From Clostridia bacterium (lineage in GTDB: Bacteria > Bacillota > Clostridia > Christensenellales > CAG-138), in NCBI GenBank assembly GCA_030527115.1, contig JAUNBM010000021.1:1-34878 (forward strand): a stretch of 34,878 nt of DNA. The letters run 5' to 3'. Positions 26,315 to 31,874 of the stretch are shown piece after piece. The notes below the pieces were generated by a model. That model was not told where the DNA came from, did no database searches, and saw only the letters and a program-made list of their open reading frames with translations. Made by a program: the position numbers and the translations under genes. The stretch's first letter is position 1. Each line of letters opens with the position of its first letter.

Positions 26315-26626
26315 TCAGTGCCCGGATTGACAAAGATAAAGGAGGAAAAACCCGAACCCGCACGATAGGGGTAAGGGGAGAGCTAAATGGCAAATACCGT
26401 CATCTCGGAGGGACGAACCACGATGGCTCAATCGTAATTCAACCCAAACAAAAATCCCCTCGCCGTAGTCATCATAACGGTCAAGGGGATTTTTCTTTCT
26501 GCTGTACAGCTTTTTGCTTTCGACCTTGCGCGTGGTAGGGCGGAAGTCCCATGTTCGGCGCTGAAGGGCGTTCTGTTGTTTTTGAGCCTTCTTGCTCATT
26601 TTTCGCCTTGGCACAAATTTTGCCAC
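26315..26626 (-). CDS. Small basic protein of unknown function
   Basis: This minus-strand gene of about 103 residues starts at GTG 26626, giving (M)AKFVPRRKMSKKAQ. GAAAGGAAG upstream serves as ribosome site, and a consensus promoter (26652-26680) ends just before it. Internal ATG 26599 (MSKKAQ) is the alternative. The first 60 residues are very basic, with TWDFRPTTRK and SKKLYSRKKN; they recall short uncharacterised Firmicute proteins with an N/R-P-x-TR...KxYxRKK pattern. The C-terminal 40 residues look less constrained and may be a read-on tail. Promoter, ribosome site and terminator all agree with a real gene; its function is unknown. Confidence 0.6.
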   Translation of the reverse strand: MAKFVPRRKMSKKAQKQQNALQRRTWDFRPTTRKVESKKLYSRKKNPLDRYDDYGEGIFVWVELRLSHRGSSLRDDGICHLALPLPLSCGFGFFLLYLCQSGH

Positions 26627-26651
26627 CTTCACCACTTCCTTTCGCTCCGCA

Positions 26652-26680
26652 ATTATAACGGGAAGCGGCACAAAAAGCAA
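26652..26680 (-). promoter_or_regulatory. Promoter of the small basic protein gene
   Basis: On the minus strand TTGCTT (26675-26680), 17 bases, then a perfect TATAAT (26652-26657). The predicted transcript starts about 20 bases before the GTG at 26626. Confidence 0.7.
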
Positions 26681-26744
26681 GCTACATAGGATGAAAAAGG
26701 CAACGTCACACGCCCTATCAGGCGTAAGTGAATCCATTTTGTTG

Positions 26745-26773
26745 TTGCAACACACTTGCGTTCAGGCTATAAT
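26745..26773 (+). promoter_or_regulatory. Promoter of the SWIM protein gene
   Basis: TTGCAA (26745-26750), a 17-base spacer and a perfect TATAAT (26768-26773) lie 39 bases before the ATG at 26813. It is divergent from the small basic protein promoter. Confidence 0.75.
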
Positions 26774-26812
26774 ACTAATATCAAGCAAGGCGATAATCTC
26801 GGAGGATAAAAA

Positions 26813-27244
26813 ATGGGTATTGTGACAGCGGCCAGCGGGGCTTCCCTTTGGAGAGGATATGAGTACTATAAGGCTAAAAAGGTCAAGTCGTTTAAAAAGC
26901 TATCCGATGATGAATATGAAGGCCTTGTTTCGGGTAGCCTCAAAGAACCGTATATCGTCAAGATAAACGTCGCCCGCGTCCGCCAGTCGAGATGCAACTG
27001 CCCCCACGCCGACGGCACGAGAATTATCTGCAAGCATATGGTCGCCTTGTTCTTCACCATCTTCCCGACCGAAGCCGATAAGTACATTAAGGAAGTTGAG
27101 CAGTATGAGCGCGAGGAAGAGAAACGGTGGGAGGAGTATTGCAAGAGCGTCGAAAAATATGTTAAGAGTTTGTCAAAGGAAGAATTGCGTCAACAACTGA
27201 TAAACTATATCATCGCAGAGGAAGAAAACCGCCGCTATTGGTAA
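26813..27244 (+). CDS. SWIM zinc-finger protein
   Basis: This 143-residue protein carries a SWIM zinc finger, CxC...CxH, at C61, C63, C73 and H75 (RCNCPHADG, then CKHMVALFF). SWIM domains bind DNA or proteins and occur in helicase partners and recombination factors. The N-terminal 50 residues form a short domain ahead of the finger, and residues 90-143 are a highly charged, probably helical tail. CGGAGG precedes the ATG and a strong promoter lies upstream. It stands alone, with no helicase gene nearby, so the role is open. Confidence 0.82.
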   Translation: MGIVTAASGASLWRGYEYYKAKKVKSFKKLSDDEYEGLVSGSLKEPYIVKINVARVRQSRCNCPHADGTRIICKHMVALFFTIFPTEADKYIKEVEQYEREEEKRWEEYCKSVEKYVKSLSKEELRQQLINYIIAEEENRRYW

Positions 27245-27274
27245 ACGACTGTCCGGCGGGGAATATGAGATTGT

Positions 27275-27522
27275 TCTACCAAAACTGAATTGTACATTTC
27301 AATCCCATCGCAGACGAAAGGCGGTTTTAACAGCTTCTTCCGTTTTTCTGAAGCCGCTCAAATGAAGCTAAGATAGTGAAGCGCGCTATTGAAAATGAGA
27401 GCGAAATAGAGTATAATAATAACACAGAGCATACAGACGAAGCGGAAAGCCAGATCGAAACCGCTTCTTCCCTTGATGATTCGGGGAATATGGAGCGGAC
27501 GGAGAGCTTCAACACAGATTAG
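27275..27522 (+). pseudogene. Probable decayed gene end, frameshifted
   Basis: This stretch fills the 356-base gap after the SWIM gene. One frame reads a protein-like TELYISIPSQTKGGFNSFFR up to a stop near 27370; a different frame then reads KIVKRAIENESEIEYNN and an acidic tail ending at TAG 27520-27522. The two pieces look like one C-terminus broken by a frameshift. No start codon with a ribosome site is visible and I cannot name the family. Confidence 0.2.
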
Positions 27523-27600
27523 TCAATCCCCAATATATACTTGATACGACGAGTAGCCCAATATATCCTTACATAGAATTATTAAAGGAGAACATATGTG

Positions 27601-27786
27601 ATGGATACCAAGCGCACGACAATACTACACCGAAAGCTGAACATCCCAAGCAGTTACAGGACAACGCCCGGATTGGGAGAGTTCTTCGACCCCGAAATAG
27701 CGGAGGACTATTTGATAAATCTGCGTCATACAGAAATGATGGAAGCACAGCGACAGAAAGAAGCGCAGGAACAACCCGAGCCGTAA
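27601..27786 (+). CDS. Small protein sharing its C-terminal tail with the next two
   Basis: This 61-residue protein starts at ATG 27601 after AAAGGAG; a GTG three bases earlier is also possible, and an ATG at 27596 is immediately followed by TGA. The N-terminal 45 residues (TILHRKLNIPSSYRTTPG...) are unique, but the tail MEAQRQKEAQEQPEP and the spacer after it are near-identical to those of the following gene. Family and function are unknown. It looks like a recombinant in which a different head acquired the repeat tail. Confidence 0.5.
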   Translation: MDTKRTTILHRKLNIPSSYRTTPGLGEFFDPEIAEDYLINLRHTEMMEAQRQKEAQEQPEP

Positions 27787-28275
27787 CACTGCAAGCAGAG
27801 AACAAAGAAATATTTAGTTATACAGAATGGAGGAATAGCGATGTCAAACCAAACAAAGAACCAAACCTCATCTGGCACAGTACCCAAGATAGACCTATCC
27901 GAATTGTCCTACGGGTGCAAGCTGATGTTAGCGGACATGGATGAGGGGTTCCCGATGTATATCGCGTGGAGCAAGGAACGAGAAAAGCAGAGATTGTTGG
28001 AAGCACAGCGACAGAAAGAAGCGCAGGAACAGCAGGAACAGCCCAAGCCATAACACAGCAAGCAGAGAACAAAGAAATATTTAGTTATTCAGAATGGAGG
28101 AATAACGATGTCAAACCAAACGAAGAACCAAACCTCATCTGGCACAGTACCCAAGATAGACCTATCCGAATTGTCATACGGGGACAAGCTGATGTTAGCG
28201 GACATGGACGAGGGCTTCCCGATGTATATCGCGAGGAGCAAGGAACGAGAAAAACAGAGGTTGTTGGAAGCGCAA
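27741..28275 (+). repeat. Imperfect tandem repeat containing small genes
   Basis: A tail-plus-spacer block starts at 27741 and recurs at 27999; the small-gene body follows in each unit (27841 and 28108). A third partial tail starts at 28266. Unit lengths are 258 and 267 bases, the 9-base difference being an extra QEQ-type insertion in the second tail. Every unit carries its own GAATGGAGGAAT ribosome site before ATG. Confidence 0.8.
27841..28053 (+). CDS. Small protein of a tandem-duplicated family, copy 1
   Basis: This 70-residue protein begins MSNQTKNQTSSGTVPKIDLS, with a good ribosome site (TGGAGG). A conserved core follows, ELSYG-KLMLADMDEGFPMYIA-SKEREKQRLLEA, then a glutamine/glutamate-rich tail ending EQQEQPKP. 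It differs from copy 2 at ten codons up to the start of the tail, and eight of these changes are silent, which shows that this frame was under selection after duplication. No signal peptide or membrane segment. I do not recognise the family. Confidence 0.65.
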   Translation: MSNQTKNQTSSGTVPKIDLSELSYGCKLMLADMDEGFPMYIAWSKEREKQRLLEAQRQKEAQEQQEQPKP

Positions 28276-28302
28276 AAGTCGAGGGAAGAACCGAAACCAT
28301 AA
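28108..28302 (+). CDS. Small protein of a tandem-duplicated family, copy 2
   Basis: This 64-residue paralogue of the preceding gene is identical over its first 25 residues. The main differences are aspartate for cysteine in SYGDK and arginine for tryptophan in IARSK. The tail is shorter and diverges (EAQKSREEPKP), where the repeat ends. A TGGAGG ribosome site lies eight bases before the ATG. An overlapping frame is open through both copies, but the silent-change pattern shows it is not the coding one here. Confidence 0.65.
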   Translation: MSNQTKNQTSSGTVPKIDLSELSYGDKLMLADMDEGFPMYIARSKEREKQRLLEAQKSREEPKP

Positions 28303-28304
28303 CC

Positions 28305-28607
28305 GAAGCTACCGCCGAGCAAACCCCCACGCCCACGACAACCGAATACGACCCGAACCGTGAGCAGTATGTTATCGCACGGAACAATCAAGGCGCGGTG
28401 ATTAAGGCGGGGCAAGCCTACCGCATTGTCGGCAGAACCGACAACGACTATATCAGCGGGTACACAATAGAGCGCGAGATTACTGAACTTGAACGCAGAC
28501 AAGGTATGCAATCAAGCACGGTTGTGTTGCGCGATGATAACGTGGAGCAGATTGTGAATGCCGAAGATATGACGGACGGCGGCGTACAGGCGTGCGAACT
28601 TGGATAG
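28305..28607 (+). pseudogene. C-terminal fragment of an unknown protein, headless after the repeat
   Basis: This open frame of about 100 residues begins in the overlapping frame behind copy 2 and ends at TAG 28605-28607. The sequence looks genuinely coding: YDPNREQYVIARNNQGAVIKAGQAYRIVGR, then DNDYISGYTIEREITELERR and VLRDDNVEQI. No start codon with a ribosome site exists; the open frame extends back through the repeat only as a shadow. I infer that tandem duplication or recombination replaced its N-terminal part. The family is not recognised. Confidence 0.35.
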
Positions 28608-28630
28608 CGGGGCGCCCCTTGCCTAAACGC

Positions 28631-28679
28631 AAAAAATCGAACCTTGACCTTGAACGTACCGCCCAAAGTCAAGGCTCGA
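28631..28679 (-). terminator. Terminator of the cotJC fragment
   Basis: On the minus strand TCGAGCCTTGAC (28668-28679) and GTCAAGGTTCGA (28637-28648) pair at 11 of 12 positions, followed at once by six Ts. It begins 18 bases after the cotJC stop. Confidence 0.75.
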
Positions 28680-28696
28680 AGTGCACTTTCGCGAGT

Positions 28697-29113
28697 TTAT
28701 CTGCGTCGGCGGTTGCGGCAGGAACAGCTCGAGCGAACGCCGAGCTTGTTTTGCACTATCTCCAGGCACTCGCCAAACCTCTGATAGTGAACGACCTCGC
28801 GCTCACGCAGGAAGTACAGCGGCTCGAGAATCTGACTGTTACTCGTCATATTCATCAGATGCTCATATGTGGCCCGCGCCTTTTGTTCGGCAGCCATATT
28901 TTCACTCAGATCCGCGATTGGATCACCGGTGCAGGCTATGTAGGCGGTCGTAAACGGCACGCCGTTGGGGTCGCAGGGGAACACGCCGTGATCGTGCATC
29001 GTGTAGTAGCCGTCCAAGCCTGCGGCTGTCAATTCCTCGCAGGTCACCCCGCGCATGCACTGGTGTATCATCGTCGCGATCATCTCCCAATGCGCCATTT
29101 CCTCCGTGCCCAC
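28697..29113 (-). pseudogene. cotJC: CotJC / manganese-catalase-like spore coat protein, N-terminally truncated
   Basis: This minus-strand fragment of 138 residues matches the C-terminal two thirds of CotJC-type manganese catalases. Visible marks are GTEEMAHWEMI (Glu...His metal pair), AAEQKARATYEH (Glu) and EREVVHYQRFGE (Glu...His). About 55 N-terminal residues are lacking, including the first metal glutamate; the in-frame stretch upstream (IVGTLVGTEE) ends at a stop within nine codons. The GTG at 29111-29113 is only formal. CotJC forms part of the inner spore coat and is normally encoded behind cotJA and cotJB, which are absent. It keeps its own terminator, so the 5' end was probably cut by a rearrangement near 29,130. 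Confidence 0.75.
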
Positions 29114-29369
29114 AAGCGTACCAACTATGGCTCACCCCGCTATTTCCACGAAAAAACTCCCCAAAACAGGGCTTTTTTGCTATACACTTACCACCCGCGA
29201 CCGAGTAAGAAAATACGACCGCACCACCAACATCTACCCACACGACTGCACCCTATCCATCGAAACCGGACAAGCCCAAAAGGTGGTACGCGTCTTCGCC
29301 GCCCTCGGCGCAAGGGAGGTTTGAGGTTCGCCCCATTGTTTACATACATGACCGCACATTTGTCAACCG

Positions 29370-29409
29370 CCCACCTCCTGCTATTCCGATAAGCAGGAGG
29401 TGGGTTTTT
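29370..29409 (+). terminator. Perfect 12-bp intrinsic terminator
   Basis: CCCACCTCCTGC (29370-29381), an 11-base loop and GCAGGAGGTGGG (29393-29404), followed by TTTTT. No intact gene on the + strand ends just upstream; the 286-base stretch from 29,114 holds only an unrecognised open frame ending at 29324. The hairpin runs straight into the GNAT fragment. Confidence 0.8.
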
Positions 29410-29639
29410 GCGAGGACGGCAAATGCTTTATACTTGACTTCTGGGTTTTTCCGTTATATCGAGGCAACGGCACCGGTCATAAATGCTTTGAGGCATTAGA
29501 ACAATACGCAAGGGCAGACGGCGCTAAGTATTATGAATTGAACAGCACCAAAGAGCCCTCCGTCCGCTTTTGGAAATCGTTGGGATTCTCTGAAAACGGA
29601 ACCGACGAATACGGTGTGTTGCTGATGATAAAGAGATAA
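29400..29639 (+). pseudogene. C-terminal fragment of a GNAT acetyltransferase
   Basis: About 75 residues match the second half of GNAT N-acetyltransferases: FILDFWVFPLYRGNGTGHKCFEAL contains the acetyl-CoA-binding R-G-N-G-x-G loop, and KEPSVRFWKSLGF followed by DEYG is the usual end. The N-terminal half is missing. The formal GTG start lies inside the terminator hairpin, so the gene was joined to that hairpin by a deletion or insertion and is most likely dead. Confidence 0.7.
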
Positions 29640-29689
29640 TCGCTTTAGCCGTGACGTCAAACAGGGGTTCATCAGAACCACCCTTATCG

Positions 29690-29868
29690 CTACAGCCTTT
29701 TCAGATATTCATCATGATTTTTAGCTCTCGGCTGGGCGTGGTAGAAGTCTTCTTTAACCTTAACCTTATTCGTGGAAATAGAGCCCGCTGGCAATGTTCA
29801 AGCTCGCTGATGTGTGCAAGCACTTCATTTTGTTCCCTAAGCCGCCTCCTACAAATACTGTAACCATA
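29690..29868 (-). pseudogene. Frameshifted remnant of an unknown gene
   Basis: On the minus strand one frame reads ICRRRLREQNEVLAHISEL followed by EHCQRA; a second frame then continues STNKVKVKEDFYHAQPRAK and DEYLKRL to a stop at 29690-29692. The two parts join if one frameshift near 29,780 is assumed. There is no proper start. I do not recognise the family; its position beside TnpV suggests mobile-element debris. Confidence 0.3.
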
Positions 29869-29869
29869 T

Positions 29870-29914
29870 TATACCCCCGTTATACCCAAATAGCCAAGGG
29901 TATAATTGGGTATA
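29870..29914. repeat. Four heptamers arranged as a palindrome
   Basis: TATACCC occurs at 29870 and 29881, and its complement GGGTATA at 29898 and 29908. Same-orientation copies are 10-11 bases apart, one helical turn, and the whole is symmetric about 29,892. On the minus strand TTGGCT (29890-29895), 18 bases, then TATAAT (29866-29871) could be a promoter running into the remnant. The layout suits a multi-site operator or a small iteron cluster. The remaining bases from 29,915 to 30,024 show nothing I can name. Confidence 0.5.
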
Positions 29915-30024
29915 GCCTTTGCACGCTTTTCGACTTGCCCAACTGAACGCCGATTTGCAGTTTATGAGATAGTAAAGGATAGATATTATTAGAAATTTCC
30001 TCGGAAAAACCTCTTTGCTATGCA

Positions 30025-30100
30025 AATGTGGTACCTATGACACTTCCTACCGGTAGTCTTTCGGACGAGCCTTTGTGAACTTAAGTGCTGGTACCACATT
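30025..30100. repeat. Long-spaced perfect inverted repeat upstream of tnpV
   Basis: AATGTGGTACC (30025-30035) and GGTACCACATT (30090-30100) are perfect 11-base inverted arms separated by 54 bases. The enclosed sequence has a small CCTACCGGTAG palindrome. It ends 38 bases before tnpV, so it may fold in the tnpV leader RNA, or be a recombinase or transposon-end site. Confidence 0.5.
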
Positions 30101-30137
30101 ATCGGCAAACCTATGCTGACAGCAGGAGGTGAGTTTT

Positions 30138-30491
30138 ATGACTATGAACATTGATTACATTCGGAGCGGGGATTATTTGGTTCCCAATTTTGTACTGCCC
30201 GAGAAGGAATATTGCATTGACAAGTATGGGCGGTTGCGTAAAGCGTTTTTGAAAGAGCGTCACAAGGGGACGTACGCTGCCATGCTGCTTGACGGTACGC
30301 TCTACGACCATTTGCAGGAGATAGATGAGGTTGCACGCGATTTTGTTTCTCGGGCGGTGAAACAACTTGCCGAAAAAGAGGGCGTGACAGAAAAGCTCAA
30401 AGCGGAAAACCAGATGGAATGGGTGCGGCGGATGAACGGCATTAAGGCTATGGCGGAGGAAGCGGCGCTTGTGGAGTTTGTGTATGTGTAG
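30138..30491 (+). CDS. tnpV: TnpV family transposon protein
   Basis: This 117-residue protein matches the TnpV family (PF14198), first seen in the mobilisable chloramphenicol transposons Tn4451/Tn4453 and common in clostridial elements. Hallmarks are GDYLVPNFVLPE, a central YGRLRKAFLKE with L-x-G-x-L-Y-DHL, and the near-invariant AEKEGVTEKLKAENQMEWVRRMN. Its molecular role is not established; it is not needed for Tn4451 excision. The ATG at 30138 is chosen for AGGAGG eight bases upstream; the GTG at 30129 overlaps that site. Composition and context mark the beginning of the mobile part of the window. Confidence 0.88.
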   Translation: MTMNIDYIRSGDYLVPNFVLPEKEYCIDKYGRLRKAFLKERHKGTYAAMLLDGTLYDHLQEIDEVARDFVSRAVKQLAEKEGVTEKLKAENQMEWVRRMNGIKAMAEEAALVEFVYV

Positions 30492-30593
30492 GTTTGTACA
30501 GGGGTGCGCTGAGTGAAACAGCACGGGCGAAACTTAGGCGAGCGTACATTTGCAAACAAATCGGGGAAAAGCAAAAAAAGTTTGAAAATGGGC

Positions 30594-30621
30594 TTGACAA
30601 GAGTAAAAGCTGTGATATAGT
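30594..30621 (+). promoter_or_regulatory. Very strong promoter of the structured leader
   Basis: Consensus TTGACA (30594-30599), a 16-base spacer and TATAGT (30616-30621) with an extended TGA in front. No gene starts within 400 bases downstream. Confidence 0.8.
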
Positions 30622-30627
30622 AAGGCT

Positions 30628-30778
30628 CTCGCATTTGCGGGGCACAACCGAATAAAACTTGCAGTCTGTAACACAAAGCGCAGACACAAGGCTCAAACAT
30701 ATGAGCTGTTACATAGCTTCACCGAGGCAGCGGGGACGAAAGTTCCGCCGATTCGGGGGCTGTGCAACGGCTCTTTTT
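30628..30778 (+). ncRNA. Candidate structured small RNA or terminated leader
   Basis: This is a promoter-to-terminator unit of about 150 nucleotides without an open frame. Predicted helices in order are GTCTG/CAGAC, GGCTCA/TGAGCT around 30,690-30,710, a stem closed by a GAAA tetraloop (CGGGGAC-GAAA-GTTCCG, about 30,731-30,748) and a final stem GGGCTGT-GCA-ACGGCTC (30757-30773, two G-U pairs) followed by TTTTT. It may be a free small RNA of the element (antisense-type or plasmid-control-type), or an attenuated leader for the ydbC-mobC-parB genes. No known riboswitch or T-box signature is visible. Confidence 0.5.
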
Positions 30779-31101
30779 AGCTCCTTGAAAACCGAATGAC
30801 CGTCCGAGCAGTCACCCCCTCGGGGAAGTGCGCCACGACCGCAGGCGAGCGCACCAAGAGGGAGTAACACGACAAGGCAAAGCCTGTCAGGAAGCTGCTT
30901 TGGATAGAACGGCAGAAGAAGAAGGTGGAGGTCTACCCGCTTCTTTGAATCCCTGTCTTTCTTGCGGGAGACGGAGGTGCTTTTTATTTCGCATAAACAG
31001 CGATTTACATAACGAAAGGAGGTTTGTTGCGGGCACAATGTATGCCGGTGGTGCAAATTCGATGGGCAGGCATAGAGTAAATAAAAATTGGAGGAACACA
31101 G
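30779..31101 (+). other. Non-coding leader between the RNA candidate and the PC4-type gene
   Basis: No credible longer gene is seen here. It holds further small hairpins: CCCC/GGGG around 30,816-30,825, GTGCGC (30828-30833) with GCGCAC (30849-30854), and GACAAGGC-AAA-GCCTGTC (30871-30888). A TTTTTATTT run at about 30,981 follows a weak stem. An open frame across 30,828-31,322 is arginine-rich and lacks a ribosome site, so I reject it. Confidence 0.4.
31024..31080 (+). CDS. Possible 18-residue leader peptide
   Basis: A TTG at 31024 or 31027 follows AAAGGAGG closely and opens 18 codons, reading (M)LRAQCMPVVQIRWAGIE, ended by TAA 31078-31080. It lies 21 bases before the next gene. The strong ribosome site in an otherwise non-coding leader is the only support; it might serve translational attenuation. 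Confidence 0.25.
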   Translation: MLRAQCMPVVQIRWAGIE

Positions 31102-31338
31102 ATGAACGAAATCAAATGCGAGATTGTAAGGGACGTCGGCGTACTGTCCGAGAACGGCAGGACGGGGTGGCGAAAGATGCTCCGCATCGTGAAATGGAAC
31201 GGCAATGCGGAGAAGTACGACCTGCACGATTGGTCGCCCGACGACAGCAAGTCCGGCAAAAGCGGAACGCTGACCGTGGACGAGGCCAAGGCGCTTTTGA
31301 AGCTGCTGCAAGCGGAATTTGAAGGTGCGGATGGATGA
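31102..31338 (+). CDS. PC4/YdbC-type single-strand nucleic-acid-binding protein
   Basis: This 78-residue protein is of the PC4 coactivator/YdbC family (PF02229). The core KWNGNAEKYDLHDWSPD followed by GTLTVDEAKALLKLL fits the four-strand sheet plus helix that binds single-stranded DNA. Such genes are common near the transfer regions of clostridial integrative elements, where the protein may protect or melt transfer DNA; that role is inferred. TTGGAGG precedes the ATG. Confidence 0.82.
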   Translation: MNEIKCEIVRDVGVLSENGRTGWRKMLRIVKWNGNAEKYDLHDWSPDDSKSGKSGTLTVDEAKALLKLLQAEFEGADG

Positions 31339-31405
31339 GACGCGGCACAAGCTGCGGGCGGGATTTGGCGTTTAGACGATGCTCTGCATCGGATTAGCGA
31401 GCATT

Positions 31406-31506
31406 GGAAAATGATAGCATTTTCCGATTGTGCCGGCTTAGCCAGCACTGAATAAGGCCGGCATTTACCCGCCTTATTCGAGATAAGGAGCCTTGCGCCC
31501 CTTAGA
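31406..31506 (+). other. Candidate origin of transfer (oriT)
   Basis: This is a dense inverted-repeat array directly before mobC. GGAAAATG-ATAG-CATTTTCC (31406-31425) is an 8-bp hairpin. TGCCGGC (31431-31437) pairs with GCCGGCA (31457-31463). GAATAAGGC (31450-31458) pairs with GCCTTATTC (31471-31479); these last two stems overlap and are mutually exclusive. Thirteen bases on lies CTTGCGCCCCTTAGA (31492-31506), which resembles nic regions of the GTGCGCCCT type known from RSF1010/pIP501-like origins. A stem just before nic, next to an accessory-protein gene, is standard oriT design. Confidence 0.55.
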
Positions 31507-31532
31507 CCCCGCCAAAGAGCAAAGGAGGCAAC

Positions 31533-31874
31533 ATGCTAAAAAGAAACATCGGAATCATTTGCCGTTTTAACGAACGGGAGCTTAAGAACTTGAAAAAGGC
31601 CGTCCAAAAAAGCGGGCTGTCGCAGGAGGCGTTTATCCGTTCGCGCATCAATTCCCGCGCGCCAAAAGCGCCGCCGTTTGACTACGGCTCCATAGTGCCG
31701 AAGCTGAACGCCATAGGCAAGAGCATCAACCAAATTGCAGCCTGCGCCAACGCCACAGGCGTTTTCCTTGCCGATGCGTATGAGGAAAACCGGATGGCGT
31801 TCAAAAAGATAACTGAGGAAATATTGGAAAACACGAAAGAACCAAGAGAAAGTGAGAGTGTGAAAGATGACTGA
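31533..31874 (+). CDS. mobC: MobC-like relaxosome accessory protein
   Basis: This 113-residue protein has an N-terminal ribbon-helix-helix-like region (about 4-42: ICRFNERELKNLKKAVQKSGLSQEAFIRSRI) and the MobC core (about 55-100: VPKLNAIGKSINQIAACANATG). MobC proteins bind oriT and help the relaxase open the DNA strand. A relaxase gene normally follows, but here the next gene encodes ParB and no relaxase is found in the window. AAAGGAGG precedes the ATG, and the end overlaps parB by 8 bases. Confidence 0.88.
   Translation: MLKRNIGIICRFNERELKNLKKAVQKSGLSQEAFIRSRINSRAPKAPPFDYGSIVPKLNAIGKSINQIAACANATGVFLADAYEENRMAFKKITEEILENTKEPRESESVKDD

Noticed and set aside
27966..28607. Single 213-residue open frame across both small-gene copies
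   Set aside because: In the repeated part, changes between copies are silent in the MSNQ frame, not in this one, so only its last part (from about 28305) looks coding.
28592..29392. 266-residue + strand open frame opposite cotJC
   Set aside because: Low-complexity Arg/His/Thr-rich translation without a ribosome site; the minus strand carries the recognisable CotJC motifs.
29866..29914. MerR-type promoter with long spacer
   Set aside because: A minus-strand promoter is possible, but no MerR gene or intact target follows; kept only as a repeat cluster.
30828..31322. 164-residue arginine-rich open frame in the leader
   Set aside because: It overlaps the PC4-type gene in another frame, has no ribosome site, and reads through hairpins.
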